From an uncultured Clostridium sp. (lineage in GTDB: Bacteria; Bacillota; Clostridia; TANB77; CAG-508), in assembly GCA_902492105.1 (NCBI GenBank), contig CABUKD010000002.1:1-64000 (forward strand): a stretch of DNA of 64,000 nt, read 5' to 3'. The notes under the pieces were generated by a model. It was not told where the DNA came from and ran no database searches. It was given only the letters and a program-made list of their open reading frames with translations. A program made the position numbers and the translations under genes. Shown piece by piece: positions 45,873 to 56,791 of the stretch (the first letter of the stretch is position 1; every line of letters begins with the position of its first letter).

Positions 45873-48800
45873 TTAGAATCTTCCCTTATTGAGTACCGTT
45901 TTCTTAATAACTACAATACTAATTCCTAACATTGCTGCGATTAACACTGCTAAACCAATATATAGGTAAGTTGCACCAAATGGTGGTAAAATTACTACTC
46001 TTTCTGCCATACTACTGTCTGGTTCTGTTGGTGCATCTTTAGGGTTTTGGTTACCTTGTACAGAGTATGCCATTCTTCTACCTACATCATTTGAAATTTT
46101 TACAATTTCTCCAATGTTATCATAGGTTAAATCGTCATCCTCATTTTGAGAAGTAATTAATTGTGTTAAAATTAATTGAACCTCATCTTGTGTTTCTGCA
46201 CTATCTTTTGTACTTTCTGTTAATGGGATTAATTTTTCATTTAATGCTTCGGTAGTAATAATTGTGTTATAATCTTTTAATACTCCTTGTACTTCTGTAT
46301 TTACATAGTTATTATTTTGAATTTCTTGTTCTGTAATAGTACTCCAATCCCATGCGTCTTGGTTACTTTGTGTTCTAAATTGTAAGTTATTTGCTACATA
46401 ATCCATTACAACATCTGCTGAAGTTCTTACAATAGTTTCTGGATTATTTACTTTACCAATGTAATAGAATTGTGTTTCGTTATAGTCTACTTCACCCATG
46501 TTAGTTACTGTTACATCATAAGTAATTTGAATAGTTGCACCATGCATTAATTCTTGGTCCATTGTAGGTTGAATTAATCCTTTTTCTTTTGTTACCAATG
46601 TATGAATTCTATCTAGTACTTTATTTCTAAACTCGTTGTAATCTTGTACTCTGTTTTCTTGATCCTTATTCGTATCTATGTCTTTATATCCTGCATAATC
46701 ACTGTAAACATTTTGTCCACCATTGCGGTTTCCTTCTTGTTTATCTATATCAGTATTAGTTTTCATTTCATTAATGTTATATGGTGTTTTTGGTTGCCAT
46801 GTTAAGTTATTTACAGTTTGATTTGCATCAAATAATACAGTTTGGTTAGCTAAAGTAATTCTTACATTGTGAACTTGTTTATTTAATTCTAATCCTGCTT
46901 TTGGTCTTTCTTCTAATCCAAAGTCTACGTCTTGTAAGTAGTAATTTTGGTTGGTATTATCTTTATAGTCAATAACATTTCTATCACCTTCTGGACGGTA
47001 ACCATCGTTGTTATAAGTATTATTACCAGTTGCAGCTTGTCTGTTATATTCAAATTCCATACGGATGGCACCTGTTTCTGCTACCATTTGGGTACTACTA
47101 TTTGGTGTAGTATTTTGGTTTAATGTATTTGCTTTATCATAGGTTACACCAGAATAATTGTTACTACTGTAATTATTTACATTTTCTCTGTTTTGAGAAA
47201 TTTGTTCACTACTGTAAATATCTTTTGCATCTGATACATTTATTTTGTTTCCTTTTTCATCTACAAATTCATCTGATTTAAAGATATTATATCCAAAGGT
47301 TGCTGTATCATTTTGTTTTTCATAATCTGTATAGCCGTTGTATCCAAAGTGATCTTTTCCGCTGACATCTGTTCTACCATTTTGGTCAATTGCTGTATTA
47401 TTTATATGGTTGTATTGATAACTGGTTGATTTATAGTCTTGTCCATTATAGTAAGCATTACAGTCATAGGTTTGTCCATTATAGGTGTAGCTTTCGTCTC
47501 CACCATAGATAAATCTTACTACATAATCTCCTGGAATATATCCTTCAAAGTAATAATATCCTTTTTCGTCTGTTACTGTTGCTGCATCTATCCAAGTATT
47601 AGTGTCTTTATTCCATACTTTTGCAATATTTTCTTGTGTTACACCATCTATTACTTCATGTAATTCTACTCGAACACCGGAGATGGTTACTTCATTATCT
47701 TCTCTTACACCGTTGCCCACTAAGGCATCTGTAGTACTATTTCCGTTCATGGTAGGCGCTTGATAGTTTCTCTTATCTTCCCATACAGTACCATCTAGTT
47801 GTCTTACTAAAGAAGCATCTACATATACATTAATTCCTCTTGCTCTATCTGCATCATCTTCGAAGTTTTGCTCGTAACGTGTAGTTCCTGCTGTATTATT
47901 TAAAGCATCTCTATCAAAGTTACCTGGGTTAGAGTCTTGGTCAATTAATCCTGCTACATCATTAGAATTTTTTCTAATGCCGTTTGGTAATTCAGTGCCA
48001 TCTGCATAGTATGTCATATAACCATTAATTTCTGCTATGTTTTGTTTTCCTGGTCCGGTATTATCGTTTTCTATTACTAAATTTGAACCAACACCATTAA
48101 TTTTGAAAGTTAAGTATAAGTATGCTGTTTCTCCAGTTTCTAGTTTATGGTCACTTAAACCATTTACATATAAAGTTTTATACTCACTGCCTAAACTAAA
48201 TTGTGTATTTTCTGCATACATACCTGTTGTAGTATTATATCGATTACCAAGTGTTACATCTCTATACTTTTCTTGTCCTGTTGTATCTTTGCTACCTTCA
48301 TGCATAATATCGTAATATTCTTGATCTGTTACTTGTACATCTCTATTACTTACATGATCTCCTCTGTACATTGCCCAAGATAAGTTTGGTTCAAAGGTGT
48401 AATCTGAGTCATAGTAATCTACTACTTCCTGAATTTGAGCTAAAATACTTTGAGATTGGTTTCTAATGGTAATTTTATAGGTTATATAAGCTTCTAATTG
48501 GTTTGTTCCTGTATAATTTCTTTCTGATGGATAAATTTCTCTTGAATAGGTTTCTCCATAATAGCTTGCATAGTTTGGTCCTATAATTCTTGCTTGAATA
48601 TCCCAGAATTTGTTTTCTAATTCTAATTGATAATTCAAGTATTCTACACTATCTCTACCATATTCTTTTTCTAGTCTTTTTAATTCTGCTCTTTCTTCAT
48701 CTGTAATAATTTCTCTTTCGTTATATTCATAAATTTCGGTTTTGCCATTGATTTTTAAGGTTGCTTTAAATACATCTTTCTTTAGAGATACATCATATTC

Positions 48801-51347
48801 TTGTCTTCTCCATAGCCCTTGATTAATCATTAATTGTCCAGCATAAACATTTTTATATACGACATTAATGTCACTTTGCATATAGTTATGGTAAATATAA
48901 TGTGGATTTCCAATAACATTATGCCAAATTCTGTATTGTAACATGTTTCTGTTACCAGTTGCTTTCATTACAGTGTCTGCATAAGTACTTGCTTTATCAT
49001 TATAAGTTCCGCGTTCATAGCTATTATTTGGATATAAATTTCCACTTGCTACAAATGTTGTAAATTGATTATACACAGGATATAAATCATATTCTTTTTC
49101 GCGGTCTGCATCTTGATTTTTGGTATAAGATTGTATTTTACAATCTTCTATAAATTGTAGTTTTTTCCAAGTTTCATCATTATTTCTTGCAATATCTTCA
49201 TAAATTTGTGTTTTTAAATTAGTTGGATATTTTCTATTTCTTTTAATATAATCTCTAATTTTTTCACTAATAATTCCTTCTGTTAATTCTGGATGGTTAG
49301 TTTCTGCAGTATTAATTACATATCCATTTTCTACTTTGTAGTAACTGTCTATTAATTGTTCTCTAGGATTATATTCATATTCACCTTGTGGATTTAAGCT
49401 AATTCCTGATAAAGTATAAATAGAAAATGTTTCGTTATAATAGTCTCCGTCTACTCTTTCTAAAGCTCCTGATCTTAAAGAATTATCGGAAATATAGTTA
49501 TTTGGTGATGAACCAATTTCTGCAAAAGACTCATCATAAGCGTCTCTTTCATCTGTAAGTTCGGTACCTTTTGATGTTTCTTGCCAATCTCTATTTCTGG
49601 TAGCTCCATCATAATCTCCTTTGTCTACCATTTCTTTGACATCATCTGCTTTAGTATCGCTTAAGTATTCTGTTGCTGTATAGGTTTGACCATTATAGGT
49701 AAATTGTACATAATATTTTTTCTCTCTACTTACTCCTCTAAATTCGTAATATCCATTTTCATCTGTTAAAGTAGGGTTAATTCTTCTACCATAATCATCT
49801 AAGTCATTAATTTCTCCACTACTTGCATTTGGGTTTTCTTCTTGTAAAGTAGTTAAATGTGCAAGTTTTCCTGTTTCTGCATCATATAAAGCAACTTCGA
49901 TATTTTTTAAGTTAATATCATTTTCATCTTTTCTACCATTTGCAATATCTTCTTTGGTTTGTGGAATGTCTTCAAAAACAAATCCACCAACTTTCATTCT
50001 TGCAGACATATATGGGTTTCCGAAAATTTCAATTTCAAGGCTTTCTTGAATTAGTCTTCTGTCTGCTCTTACAATATATACACCATTTTGCATGTGGTCA
50101 ATTACTACTTTTGAAGTTCTTCTACAGTCAGTACATGGTACTGGGAATCCCATTACTGTCTTCATATGAGTTGTATGTGTATGTGAATATTCACTTACTC
50201 TTTTACTTTTACCTTCACGAATACAAATTTCTGTTGTACATTCTAAATATTGGAAGTCAACATGTAATTTTAGAGAACCAACATCTTCTCCTAAGTAATC
50301 TATTTCTACATAGAATTCTTCTCCTGGGTTTGGATAATATTTTGTCCAATCCCAATAATCTACACAGTTAGGGTTGTAAATTTGGTAACCTTCATCATAA
50401 TTGCTAAAGAATCTTGGACTACTTAAATCATAATTAACTGGATAATTTTGATTAGTTGTTTGTGGTTGTCTGTTTGGCATTACAAAGTTGACAATATCAA
50501 TTCTATTTCCGTTATTATCTATTAAGTACATATCGGAAATTCCACCAAATGCTTTTCCTTGAGAATATTTTCCATTCACATAATTTAATTTAAAAGGTCC
50601 TATTGTATGAAGCTGAGTTTCTTGGTTGGTATTCCATTTTACTTCATTAGAATTTGTCAAGTTTTGAGGCTTCATTCCCTTTTCACCTTCCATGATTTTT
50701 TCATAGAAGTCTTGATATTCTAAAGATTGATTTCTTAGATTTTCTCCTTCTGCTCTTGCAGAACCTCTACCTGGATCACCTTTTTGAGATAATGGTGACA
50801 TCCAAATAGCTTGTTGTTTAGAATCTGCCCAAGTTTCGTAACTTTCTGAACCAGATATTGAGTCTTGACCTGGTTGTGGATAGAAAGAAGTTATATAAGC
50901 TACATCATATAGGTTATCTACCCTTTTTCCGTAAAGACGAGTACTACTTTCTGTATAATGTTCATTTTGGCATTCATAATAGGTAGTACTATATAATCCA
51001 TATCCTGGAGGTGATCCCGCACAAGCAGGGCAAGATTTACCTGTTCTTCTTCCTTCATATTGTTGAATGTCTTCTGGAGTATATTCACTAATTCTTACTG
51101 GAGAACCTGGCTCCACACAATAAATATCATCATGTCCACTAGTAGATATTGGCCTCCATAAATCTGATCCTACTTTTCTTTCTTCTTTAATTAAAATTCT
51201 TTGACATCCCGAAAAAGCCAGTGTTGAATTACCATTTTTCTCTAGATTAGCCATTGGTAAATTAATGGCGATGGCTGTTGCAATTGCTGCAGTAATACCT
51301 GTGGTGCCTATTGTAATTCCTAATACCTTTAGTATTTTCTTTATCAT
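45873..51347 (-). CDS. Giant SdrD/Cna-B-type surface protein (pair 2, second gene)
   Basis: The protein has 1,824 residues and is a paralogue of 32171-37360. An N-terminal helix (about 7-30) precedes a unique region, then B-type modules (RINPTLTDENGYYEFRGV; TVTDEKGYYYFEGYIPGDY). A DUF11-like C-terminal part ends in VVILPPFGATYLYIG plus a membrane helix and the KKTVLNKGRF tail. The two paralogues share IEDCK..YT and WRRQE..LKKDVFKA blocks, so they are related through the middle as well. This copy has extra cysteine pairs (CPACAG near residue 108; CTDC near 408) not present in the other. It follows 51370 by 22 bases and has an AAAGGAGGG site. Confidence 0.78.
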   Translation of the reverse strand: MIKKILKVLGITIGTTGITAAIATAIAINLPMANLEKNGNSTLAFSGCQRILIKEERKVGSDLWRPISTSGHDDIYCVEPGSPVRISEYTPEDIQQYEGRRTGKSCPACAGSPPGYGLYSTTYYECQNEHYTESSTRLYGKRVDNLYDVAYITSFYPQPGQDSISGSESYETWADSKQQAIWMSPLSQKGDPGRGSARAEGENLRNQSLEYQDFYEKIMEGEKGMKPQNLTNSNEVKWNTNQETQLHTIGPFKLNYVNGKYSQGKAFGGISDMYLIDNNGNRIDIVNFVMPNRQPQTTNQNYPVNYDLSSPRFFSNYDEGYQIYNPNCVDYWDWTKYYPNPGEEFYVEIDYLGEDVGSLKLHVDFQYLECTTEICIREGKSKRVSEYSHTHTTHMKTVMGFPVPCTDCRRTSKVVIDHMQNGVYIVRADRRLIQESLEIEIFGNPYMSARMKVGGFVFEDIPQTKEDIANGRKDENDINLKNIEVALYDAETGKLAHLTTLQEENPNASSGEINDLDDYGRRINPTLTDENGYYEFRGVSREKKYYVQFTYNGQTYTATEYLSDTKADDVKEMVDKGDYDGATRNRDWQETSKGTELTDERDAYDESFAEIGSSPNNYISDNSLRSGALERVDGDYYNETFSIYTLSGISLNPQGEYEYNPREQLIDSYYKVENGYVINTAETNHPELTEGIISEKIRDYIKRNRKYPTNLKTQIYEDIARNNDETWKKLQFIEDCKIQSYTKNQDADREKEYDLYPVYNQFTTFVASGNLYPNNSYERGTYNDKASTYADTVMKATGNRNMLQYRIWHNVIGNPHYIYHNYMQSDINVVYKNVYAGQLMINQGLWRRQEYDVSLKKDVFKATLKINGKTEIYEYNEREIITDEERAELKRLEKEYGRDSVEYLNYQLELENKFWDIQARIIGPNYASYYGETYSREIYPSERNYTGTNQLEAYITYKITIRNQSQSILAQIQEVVDYYDSDYTFEPNLSWAMYRGDHVSNRDVQVTDQEYYDIMHEGSKDTTGQEKYRDVTLGNRYNTTTGMYAENTQFSLGSEYKTLYVNGLSDHKLETGETAYLYLTFKINGVGSNLVIENDNTGPGKQNIAEINGYMTYYADGTELPNGIRKNSNDVAGLIDQDSNPGNFDRDALNNTAGTTRYEQNFEDDADRARGINVYVDASLVRQLDGTVWEDKRNYQAPTMNGNSTTDALVGNGVREDNEVTISGVRVELHEVIDGVTQENIAKVWNKDTNTWIDAATVTDEKGYYYFEGYIPGDYVVRFIYGGDESYTYNGQTYDCNAYYNGQDYKSTSYQYNHINNTAIDQNGRTDVSGKDHFGYNGYTDYEKQNDTATFGYNIFKSDEFVDEKGNKINVSDAKDIYSSEQISQNRENVNNYSSNNYSGVTYDKANTLNQNTTPNSSTQMVAETGAIRMEFEYNRQAATGNNTYNNDGYRPEGDRNVIDYKDNTNQNYYLQDVDFGLEERPKAGLELNKQVHNVRITLANQTVLFDANQTVNNLTWQPKTPYNINEMKTNTDIDKQEGNRNGGQNVYSDYAGYKDIDTNKDQENRVQDYNEFRNKVLDRIHTLVTKEKGLIQPTMDQELMHGATIQITYDVTVTNMGEVDYNETQFYYIGKVNNPETIVRTSADVVMDYVANNLQFRTQSNQDAWDWSTITEQEIQNNNYVNTEVQGVLKDYNTIITTEALNEKLIPLTESTKDSAETQDEVQLILTQLITSQNEDDDLTYDNIGEIVKISNDVGRRMAYSVQGNQNPKDAPTEPDSSMAERVVILPPFGATYLYIGLAVLIAAMLGISIVVIKKTVLNKGRF

Positions 51348-51369
51348 CTGTTATTTGCCCTCCTTTCTT

Positions 51370-54300
51370 CTATTGTTTCTTTTTAAAAACTTTTTTCTGG
51401 ATGAATATAATTCCTGTAATTAGCATTGCTAAAATTACAATTCCTAAAATAGAGTACATCACAATCTTACCTGTTACAACAGAAAGTACAATATCTGCTT
51501 TAGACATATCGTCTTCTTGTTCTGCTTGATTTGCTTCTGTTGAGTCTATATCTGTTAATCCTTGTTCATTATATGTTTCATAAATTTCAGCATTGTTGTT
51601 TACAATATTTCCTATGTTTTCGTCTGTAATAGTTAAGCTTAATACTAATTCTACTTCTTTGCTTTCTCCTGGATTAATTTTGGTATTTTCTAGGCTAGTA
51701 TTAAACACAGTTCTATTATTATCGGAAATATACCAGTCTTGATTAATTTCGGAATTAAAACTTGTTCCTTCTGGTAAATAATCAATAATTTTCTTTACAT
51801 ATCCAGGAACTTGTCCTTCGTTAGTAACTACTATTTTATATTTAATAATAATGTTACTTTTATTAACATTTTGTGCTAAAATTTCTACTCTTTCTAGTTG
51901 AGAATCTCTATAAGTATAAGTATGGGTTCCAATAGTTGGAGTTGTTAAAGTAATTTCTGTTACATATTTATCTAACCTCATATCAAATTTTTCTGCTGTG
52001 TATAATCCAATGTCAATATTTCTTTGATTTTGGTTGGTAACTCTTATGGTGTCTGTTACACCAGCATTTCTTTGTTCTCCATTTAATATGACTTTCATAC
52101 TAATAGCATCATTATTAAAATTATCATTTACATCTTGTTTTTGATATTCTGTAATCGTGTATTTTCCAGAGTCATATAAAAATACTACTAAATACTCGTC
52201 TGAAATTAAATTACTAAATTCATAATAGCCATTTTCATTGGTTGTAGTTGTTTTATTTTGTTTTGTGTCTACATCTTGTACAATTTGACTAGTTTGTTTG
52301 TCTAATAGCAATACTTCTATTCCAGAAAGTAAAGTTTCATTTTCTTCTCTTTGTCCGTTTTGATTGCTATCTAGCCATGCAGTACCTGTTATTTTGTAAC
52401 GATTGTTTCCTGGTGTTTCTGGTTCTTGCTCATCCGAGTCATGTACATCATTATTATAATGTAAGTACATAGTAACATCATTTAATTTTACTTGTTCAAT
52501 GGCATCTGCATACATAATTGCACTATTTACAATTTGCTTTTCTGTTTCTCCACTTTGAAGTCTTCCTTTTACTTTAAATTTTACGTTAATAGTAGTGTTT
52601 GGAGCGATACTTTCCATTTTAAATGTAAGAATATTATCTTTTACTGTAGTAGCTGAAGCTCCATTATACATTCCTTCTGGTATTTCTACAATTTCTACTG
52701 TAGTATCTACATATTGAATTTCTTGTGGTAATGTATCTTCTAATACAAATCCAGTAACTCTTCCTTCTCCTTTTGTACTAATCGTAAACTGATATTCAAA
52801 TTCTTCTCCTTCATCAACATCTAATTTACTTGGTTCTATTTGTTTTCCCGAAATACTAGAAGTTGCTACTAAATATACAAATCTTTCATTAGAATAATAG
52901 GTTTCATTCTCATTTGCAGTTGCTGTTATTCTAGTAGAAAAACTATCTACTGTTTTTTCTCCTAATTCAAACTGTACTACTAAAATTTTATCTTCTCCAT
53001 AAGCCACTATATTTCCCATATGAGCAACTACTTGGTTTTCTTGTGTTTCTATTTGTGCTTCTATTTTATTATTGTTGATATCCATAACATAAGCTTCCTG
53101 TATAGTTGCATTTTTAGGAATTGGTACATTGGCAATAATATTGTTGATATCTGCATGCCCCAAATTGCTAAAATAAATTTTATAAGTAATAACATCTCCT
53201 TGTGTATAAATTAATTGTTCTACACTAGAAGATCTATTTAGAATAGATAATCCTCCATTTGCAAGTTGCATATGATATTGATTAGAAGTTACATTGGTAT
53301 TCAACTTATCTGCAGTTACAGTTACTTGTTGGTCAAAAGAAAGTGTTTCTTCTTCATTAGCTGATTTAACATACATTTCATAATCAATTGTTTCTGTTTC
53401 TCCTGCTTTTACTGTTGGAATAGTAAGTGTTAATTCTTCTCCTTCTACAGGAGTGTAGTTATTATTGTATTCTTCATATTCTACAAATTGTAGGTTAGAG
53501 TATTTTGATACTCCATCTTCTTGTTGAATTTCTTCCATAGGTAATTTTGCAGTTACTTTTACATTTTGTGCATCTGCTTTTCCTTTATTTGTAACTTCTA
53601 CATAATAACGAATATATTGTCCTGGTCTTACTACTGTATTTTCTGGGATACTTGCGGAAAGTTTTACTTCTAATTCTGGTCCTTCTCCTGTAGTTAAACC
53701 AATTACTCCTGCTTTTTTGGTTTCTCCTATTGTTGCCCCTGGTGCCTTATTATCATAATAAACTTTGTAGTTGGCATAACTACTTTGATTAAAGCTTAAG
53801 TTTGCAGGTAAGCTTACTTTATAAGAGAATGACATTTGTGTATTTGCTGTTACTTCTCCTGAAATAACAATTAAGTAACTTTTTACTTTGCTTAAATCAC
53901 TTGGATTTTCTGTCCATCCATTATTACTATCTATTAAGTCTCTAGTAGCTTCGCCATTTTCACTATAATAAATTTTTATATTACCACTATCAATTCCGCT
54001 TGTTGTAATTGTACTTGTCATTGGCATATCAAAGGTGCTTCCCAATTCTTCTGTTTCATCAATTGCTTTATTGCCTGTAAAAGGCACTCTTCCTAATACC
54101 ATTACATTATCAATGGCATTGGTATAGTTATTTGTCATAATTCCTTCTACAGTAACTTCTCTTTGGCTACCATAAGTTTCAACAGTAGCTGTTTGTGTTT
54201 CATCTCCTATGTTCATAAGTTCGGAGCCTTTTGCATCATATCCAGTCATACTATTTGCTGTTACTACCCCTGTTGGTGCTACTAAGTTAATTGTTGTGCT

Positions 54301-56493
54301 AGCCATTCCCTTTTTTTGTGTGCTAGCTCTTGCTTTTTGCTGATATGTTTTTTCATAAAGATCTGTGTTCTCATTTGTATAATATAGGTTAATGTTTTCT
54401 GTTGTACTTGGCGCTAATTGGTTTAAGGTAAGATCTGTTTTAATAATTAGATTTGCACCTTTTGTAATAACATTATTTTGTTCATCACTTTGTTCTTGAT
54501 AATTTGTATACTTTGTTTGTGTTCCTTGTAAAGTAACAATAATTACTTTTTTACCATTTCTATTTTCTACTTTTGCTTCTTTTACTTTTAATTCATCTTC
54601 TAGTAAAAGGTTGATATCTTTTACTTCTACTTTTTCAATTTGACTTGGTAATTCTATTTCAAAAGTAGGATTTTTAAATAATGCATTATAAGTACTAGAA
54701 GTATCTAATACGATTCTAATATCTACATCCTTGTTTACTATCATAGTAGATAAATTTTGTTTATCTTCTTCTATGCTAATTTCTGCTTTGCTTACAGGTT
54801 CTTGCATTGCAATTTCTGCTTGAGCTGTTTTAGTTTCATTATTTGTTTTTGCAGTTACTCCTAGCGTAATTTTTGAAAAAGATTTCATTTTGTCTAAAGA
54901 ATAGCTTTGTTCCGTTACTAATGCTTTTTCTACTCCAATTTCTAATTTTCCTTCCATAATTGGAGTAGAAGTTTTAATAACAATTTGATTTACTTTTGCT
55001 TCTTCTATGTTTAACACATAATTTCCTTGTGCATCTAGTGTAGTATCTTTAGTAATTTCTCCCAATAGAGTTCCCTCTGAAGTTAATACTTGAATTTTAC
55101 CTTCTTCTCCTAATATTTTTTGGAAAATTGTTTGCGCTATTTTTATTTGTTTGGTAATTGCATTTTTTCCTATTTCGTACTCATTTTCACCTGCTATATA
55201 ATTTTGTTTATCTTCTTTAAATTGTATTTCTTTATTAATTCCTGCATCATAAACGAAAGTAGCATAATTTAAAGTAAAAGTAGTTTCTTCTTTTTCTGTA
55301 GCTGTTTTTTCATAATTTGCATAAAGATATCCTTTACTTATTTTTTCACTTGCTACTAAATCTATATCTGTTAAACTTCCTTTGAGATCTTCTATTGTAT
55401 ATGGTAAGCTACCATTAAAAGTAATATTTGTTTCTTCTCCATTATATAGGTTAATATTTGCAACTACTTGAATATCCCCAGTAATAGCATTTTCGTTTCT
55501 CATTCCTGCTTCTTTTTGCTCTTTCGTTAACATAGTTTGTTTTGCTTTTTCTAATTGTGCTACTGTAGAATCATAAGCTTCTTTTCCTACAAATACATAA
55601 TTAATAAAATATTCATCATTTGCTTTTTCCCAGGCAATTTTTCCTTGCTCATTTGCTTGGTTTTGCGTTTGAATCGTAACTTTTCCTGTTTCTTTATTGT
55701 ATTGATAATTTTTAGTTGTAAATGCATTGCCATTATCTACTCCATTGGTTCCTTTTGTAGAATTTGCAATTACAGTTACTCTTTCTGGATTTGCCCCATT
55801 AATTTGTGGTACACTAATTTCTAAATTAGTAGTTTGTATTGGTAAAACATAGTCTTTTACTCCACTATTAATTTTAGCTTGTACGAAAACACCATATTCT
55901 TCTCCTTGATGATAAGGAATATATTTTGTAATTTCTCCTGTTATTTTAGCACTTGCTTCTTTTTTCCAAGTAATTTGATTACTAATTTCTTTTTTTATTT
56001 CTACTTCTTTTCCATTTGCATTTACATAAGTTCCTTTTAATACTGCTTTAGAAATTTTACTAAAGTTGTCTTGTGTAATTTGGTTTTGTTCTGTCATACG
56101 AATTGGAACTTCTATTGTTATTTCTTGGTTACTATTAATTTGTTTTAGTTGAAGTTTATTTTCTTCTACTTTTTGAATAGATTCTCCGCTAATTTTATTT
56201 GTTTCTACTTGATAATTGGCATCAACAAATTCGACTATTCCATTCTTTAAATAGCCGTTTTCTTTTACATGTAAATAAAGATATAATTTTGCTTCTTCTT
56301 TTTCAGAAAAAGTTTTATTATGTACTTCTCCTTCTAAATAACTATTAAATTCTACATTTGCATGATTTGTTTGTTTGTTTTGCTTTTCTAATTCAGGGGC
56401 TGCTGCTATTACTTGTGCTCCTAAATTTAGTAAATTAGTGCCAACCAGAATGGTTGTCATCATAACTGCCATTATCTTTTGTCTTATTTTCAT
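51370..56493 (-). CDS. Giant DUF11/SdrD-type surface protein (pair 2, first gene)
   Basis: The protein has 1,707 residues. A signal peptide (MKIRQKIMAVMMTTILVGTN and on to about residue 32) is followed by many DUF11-like repeats (VTNKGKADAQNVKVTAKLPM; IMTNNYTNAIDNVMVLGRVP) and one SdrD module (YKITGTAWLDSNQNGQREEN). After a last DUF11 unit (GQVPGYVKKIIDYLPEGTSF) comes a C-terminal helix with basic tail and no LPXTG. It is collinear with 37442-42442, with highest similarity at both ends and a longer middle. It is the first gene of the second surface operon. Confidence 0.78.
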   Translation of the reverse strand: MKIRQKIMAVMMTTILVGTNLLNLGAQVIAAAPELEKQNKQTNHANVEFNSYLEGEVHNKTFSEKEEAKLYLYLHVKENGYLKNGIVEFVDANYQVETNKISGESIQKVEENKLQLKQINSNQEITIEVPIRMTEQNQITQDNFSKISKAVLKGTYVNANGKEVEIKKEISNQITWKKEASAKITGEITKYIPYHQGEEYGVFVQAKINSGVKDYVLPIQTTNLEISVPQINGANPERVTVIANSTKGTNGVDNGNAFTTKNYQYNKETGKVTIQTQNQANEQGKIAWEKANDEYFINYVFVGKEAYDSTVAQLEKAKQTMLTKEQKEAGMRNENAITGDIQVVANINLYNGEETNITFNGSLPYTIEDLKGSLTDIDLVASEKISKGYLYANYEKTATEKEETTFTLNYATFVYDAGINKEIQFKEDKQNYIAGENEYEIGKNAITKQIKIAQTIFQKILGEEGKIQVLTSEGTLLGEITKDTTLDAQGNYVLNIEEAKVNQIVIKTSTPIMEGKLEIGVEKALVTEQSYSLDKMKSFSKITLGVTAKTNNETKTAQAEIAMQEPVSKAEISIEEDKQNLSTMIVNKDVDIRIVLDTSSTYNALFKNPTFEIELPSQIEKVEVKDINLLLEDELKVKEAKVENRNGKKVIIVTLQGTQTKYTNYQEQSDEQNNVITKGANLIIKTDLTLNQLAPSTTENINLYYTNENTDLYEKTYQQKARASTQKKGMASTTINLVAPTGVVTANSMTGYDAKGSELMNIGDETQTATVETYGSQREVTVEGIMTNNYTNAIDNVMVLGRVPFTGNKAIDETEELGSTFDMPMTSTITTSGIDSGNIKIYYSENGEATRDLIDSNNGWTENPSDLSKVKSYLIVISGEVTANTQMSFSYKVSLPANLSFNQSSYANYKVYYDNKAPGATIGETKKAGVIGLTTGEGPELEVKLSASIPENTVVRPGQYIRYYVEVTNKGKADAQNVKVTAKLPMEEIQQEDGVSKYSNLQFVEYEEYNNNYTPVEGEELTLTIPTVKAGETETIDYEMYVKSANEEETLSFDQQVTVTADKLNTNVTSNQYHMQLANGGLSILNRSSSVEQLIYTQGDVITYKIYFSNLGHADINNIIANVPIPKNATIQEAYVMDINNNKIEAQIETQENQVVAHMGNIVAYGEDKILVVQFELGEKTVDSFSTRITATANENETYYSNERFVYLVATSSISGKQIEPSKLDVDEGEEFEYQFTISTKGEGRVTGFVLEDTLPQEIQYVDTTVEIVEIPEGMYNGASATTVKDNILTFKMESIAPNTTINVKFKVKGRLQSGETEKQIVNSAIMYADAIEQVKLNDVTMYLHYNNDVHDSDEQEPETPGNNRYKITGTAWLDSNQNGQREENETLLSGIEVLLLDKQTSQIVQDVDTKQNKTTTTNENGYYEFSNLISDEYLVVFLYDSGKYTITEYQKQDVNDNFNNDAISMKVILNGEQRNAGVTDTIRVTNQNQRNIDIGLYTAEKFDMRLDKYVTEITLTTPTIGTHTYTYRDSQLERVEILAQNVNKSNIIIKYKIVVTNEGQVPGYVKKIIDYLPEGTSFNSEINQDWYISDNNRTVFNTSLENTKINPGESKEVELVLSLTITDENIGNIVNNNAEIYETYNEQGLTDIDSTEANQAEQEDDMSKADIVLSVVTGKIVMYSILGIVILAMLITGIIFIQKKVFKKKQ

Positions 56494-56542
56494 AGTAACC
56501 TCCTAAAATTCTTCTTTTAGATACAAGTACTCTATATTATCA

Positions 56543-56570
56543 ATTGTAGCATTTTTACGAGATTTTTCAA
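56543..56570 (-). promoter_or_regulatory. Promoter of surface operon 2
   Basis: TTGAAA (56565-56570) and TACAAT (56543-56548) with a 16-base spacer. The sequence CATTGAAAA around the -35 is shared with operon 1, so both pairs probably respond to the same signals. Confidence 0.55.
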
Positions 56571-56791
56571 TGGTAAGTTCTTTCCAAAAATGTCGAAAAA
56601 TGGAAAATCCGTTACGGAAGTTGTTTTTTTGGGCGAAATATTAAATTTATATTACAAAATAGGGCTTTTTTGTCATTTTTCTGTTAGTTTTGTTTTTAGT
56701 CTACATAATATTTTTATTTGTAATTATTTTTCATCGAATTTTATAATATTTAGTTCTTATTTTTCCTTATCTATTTACTTTTTTCTTATTT

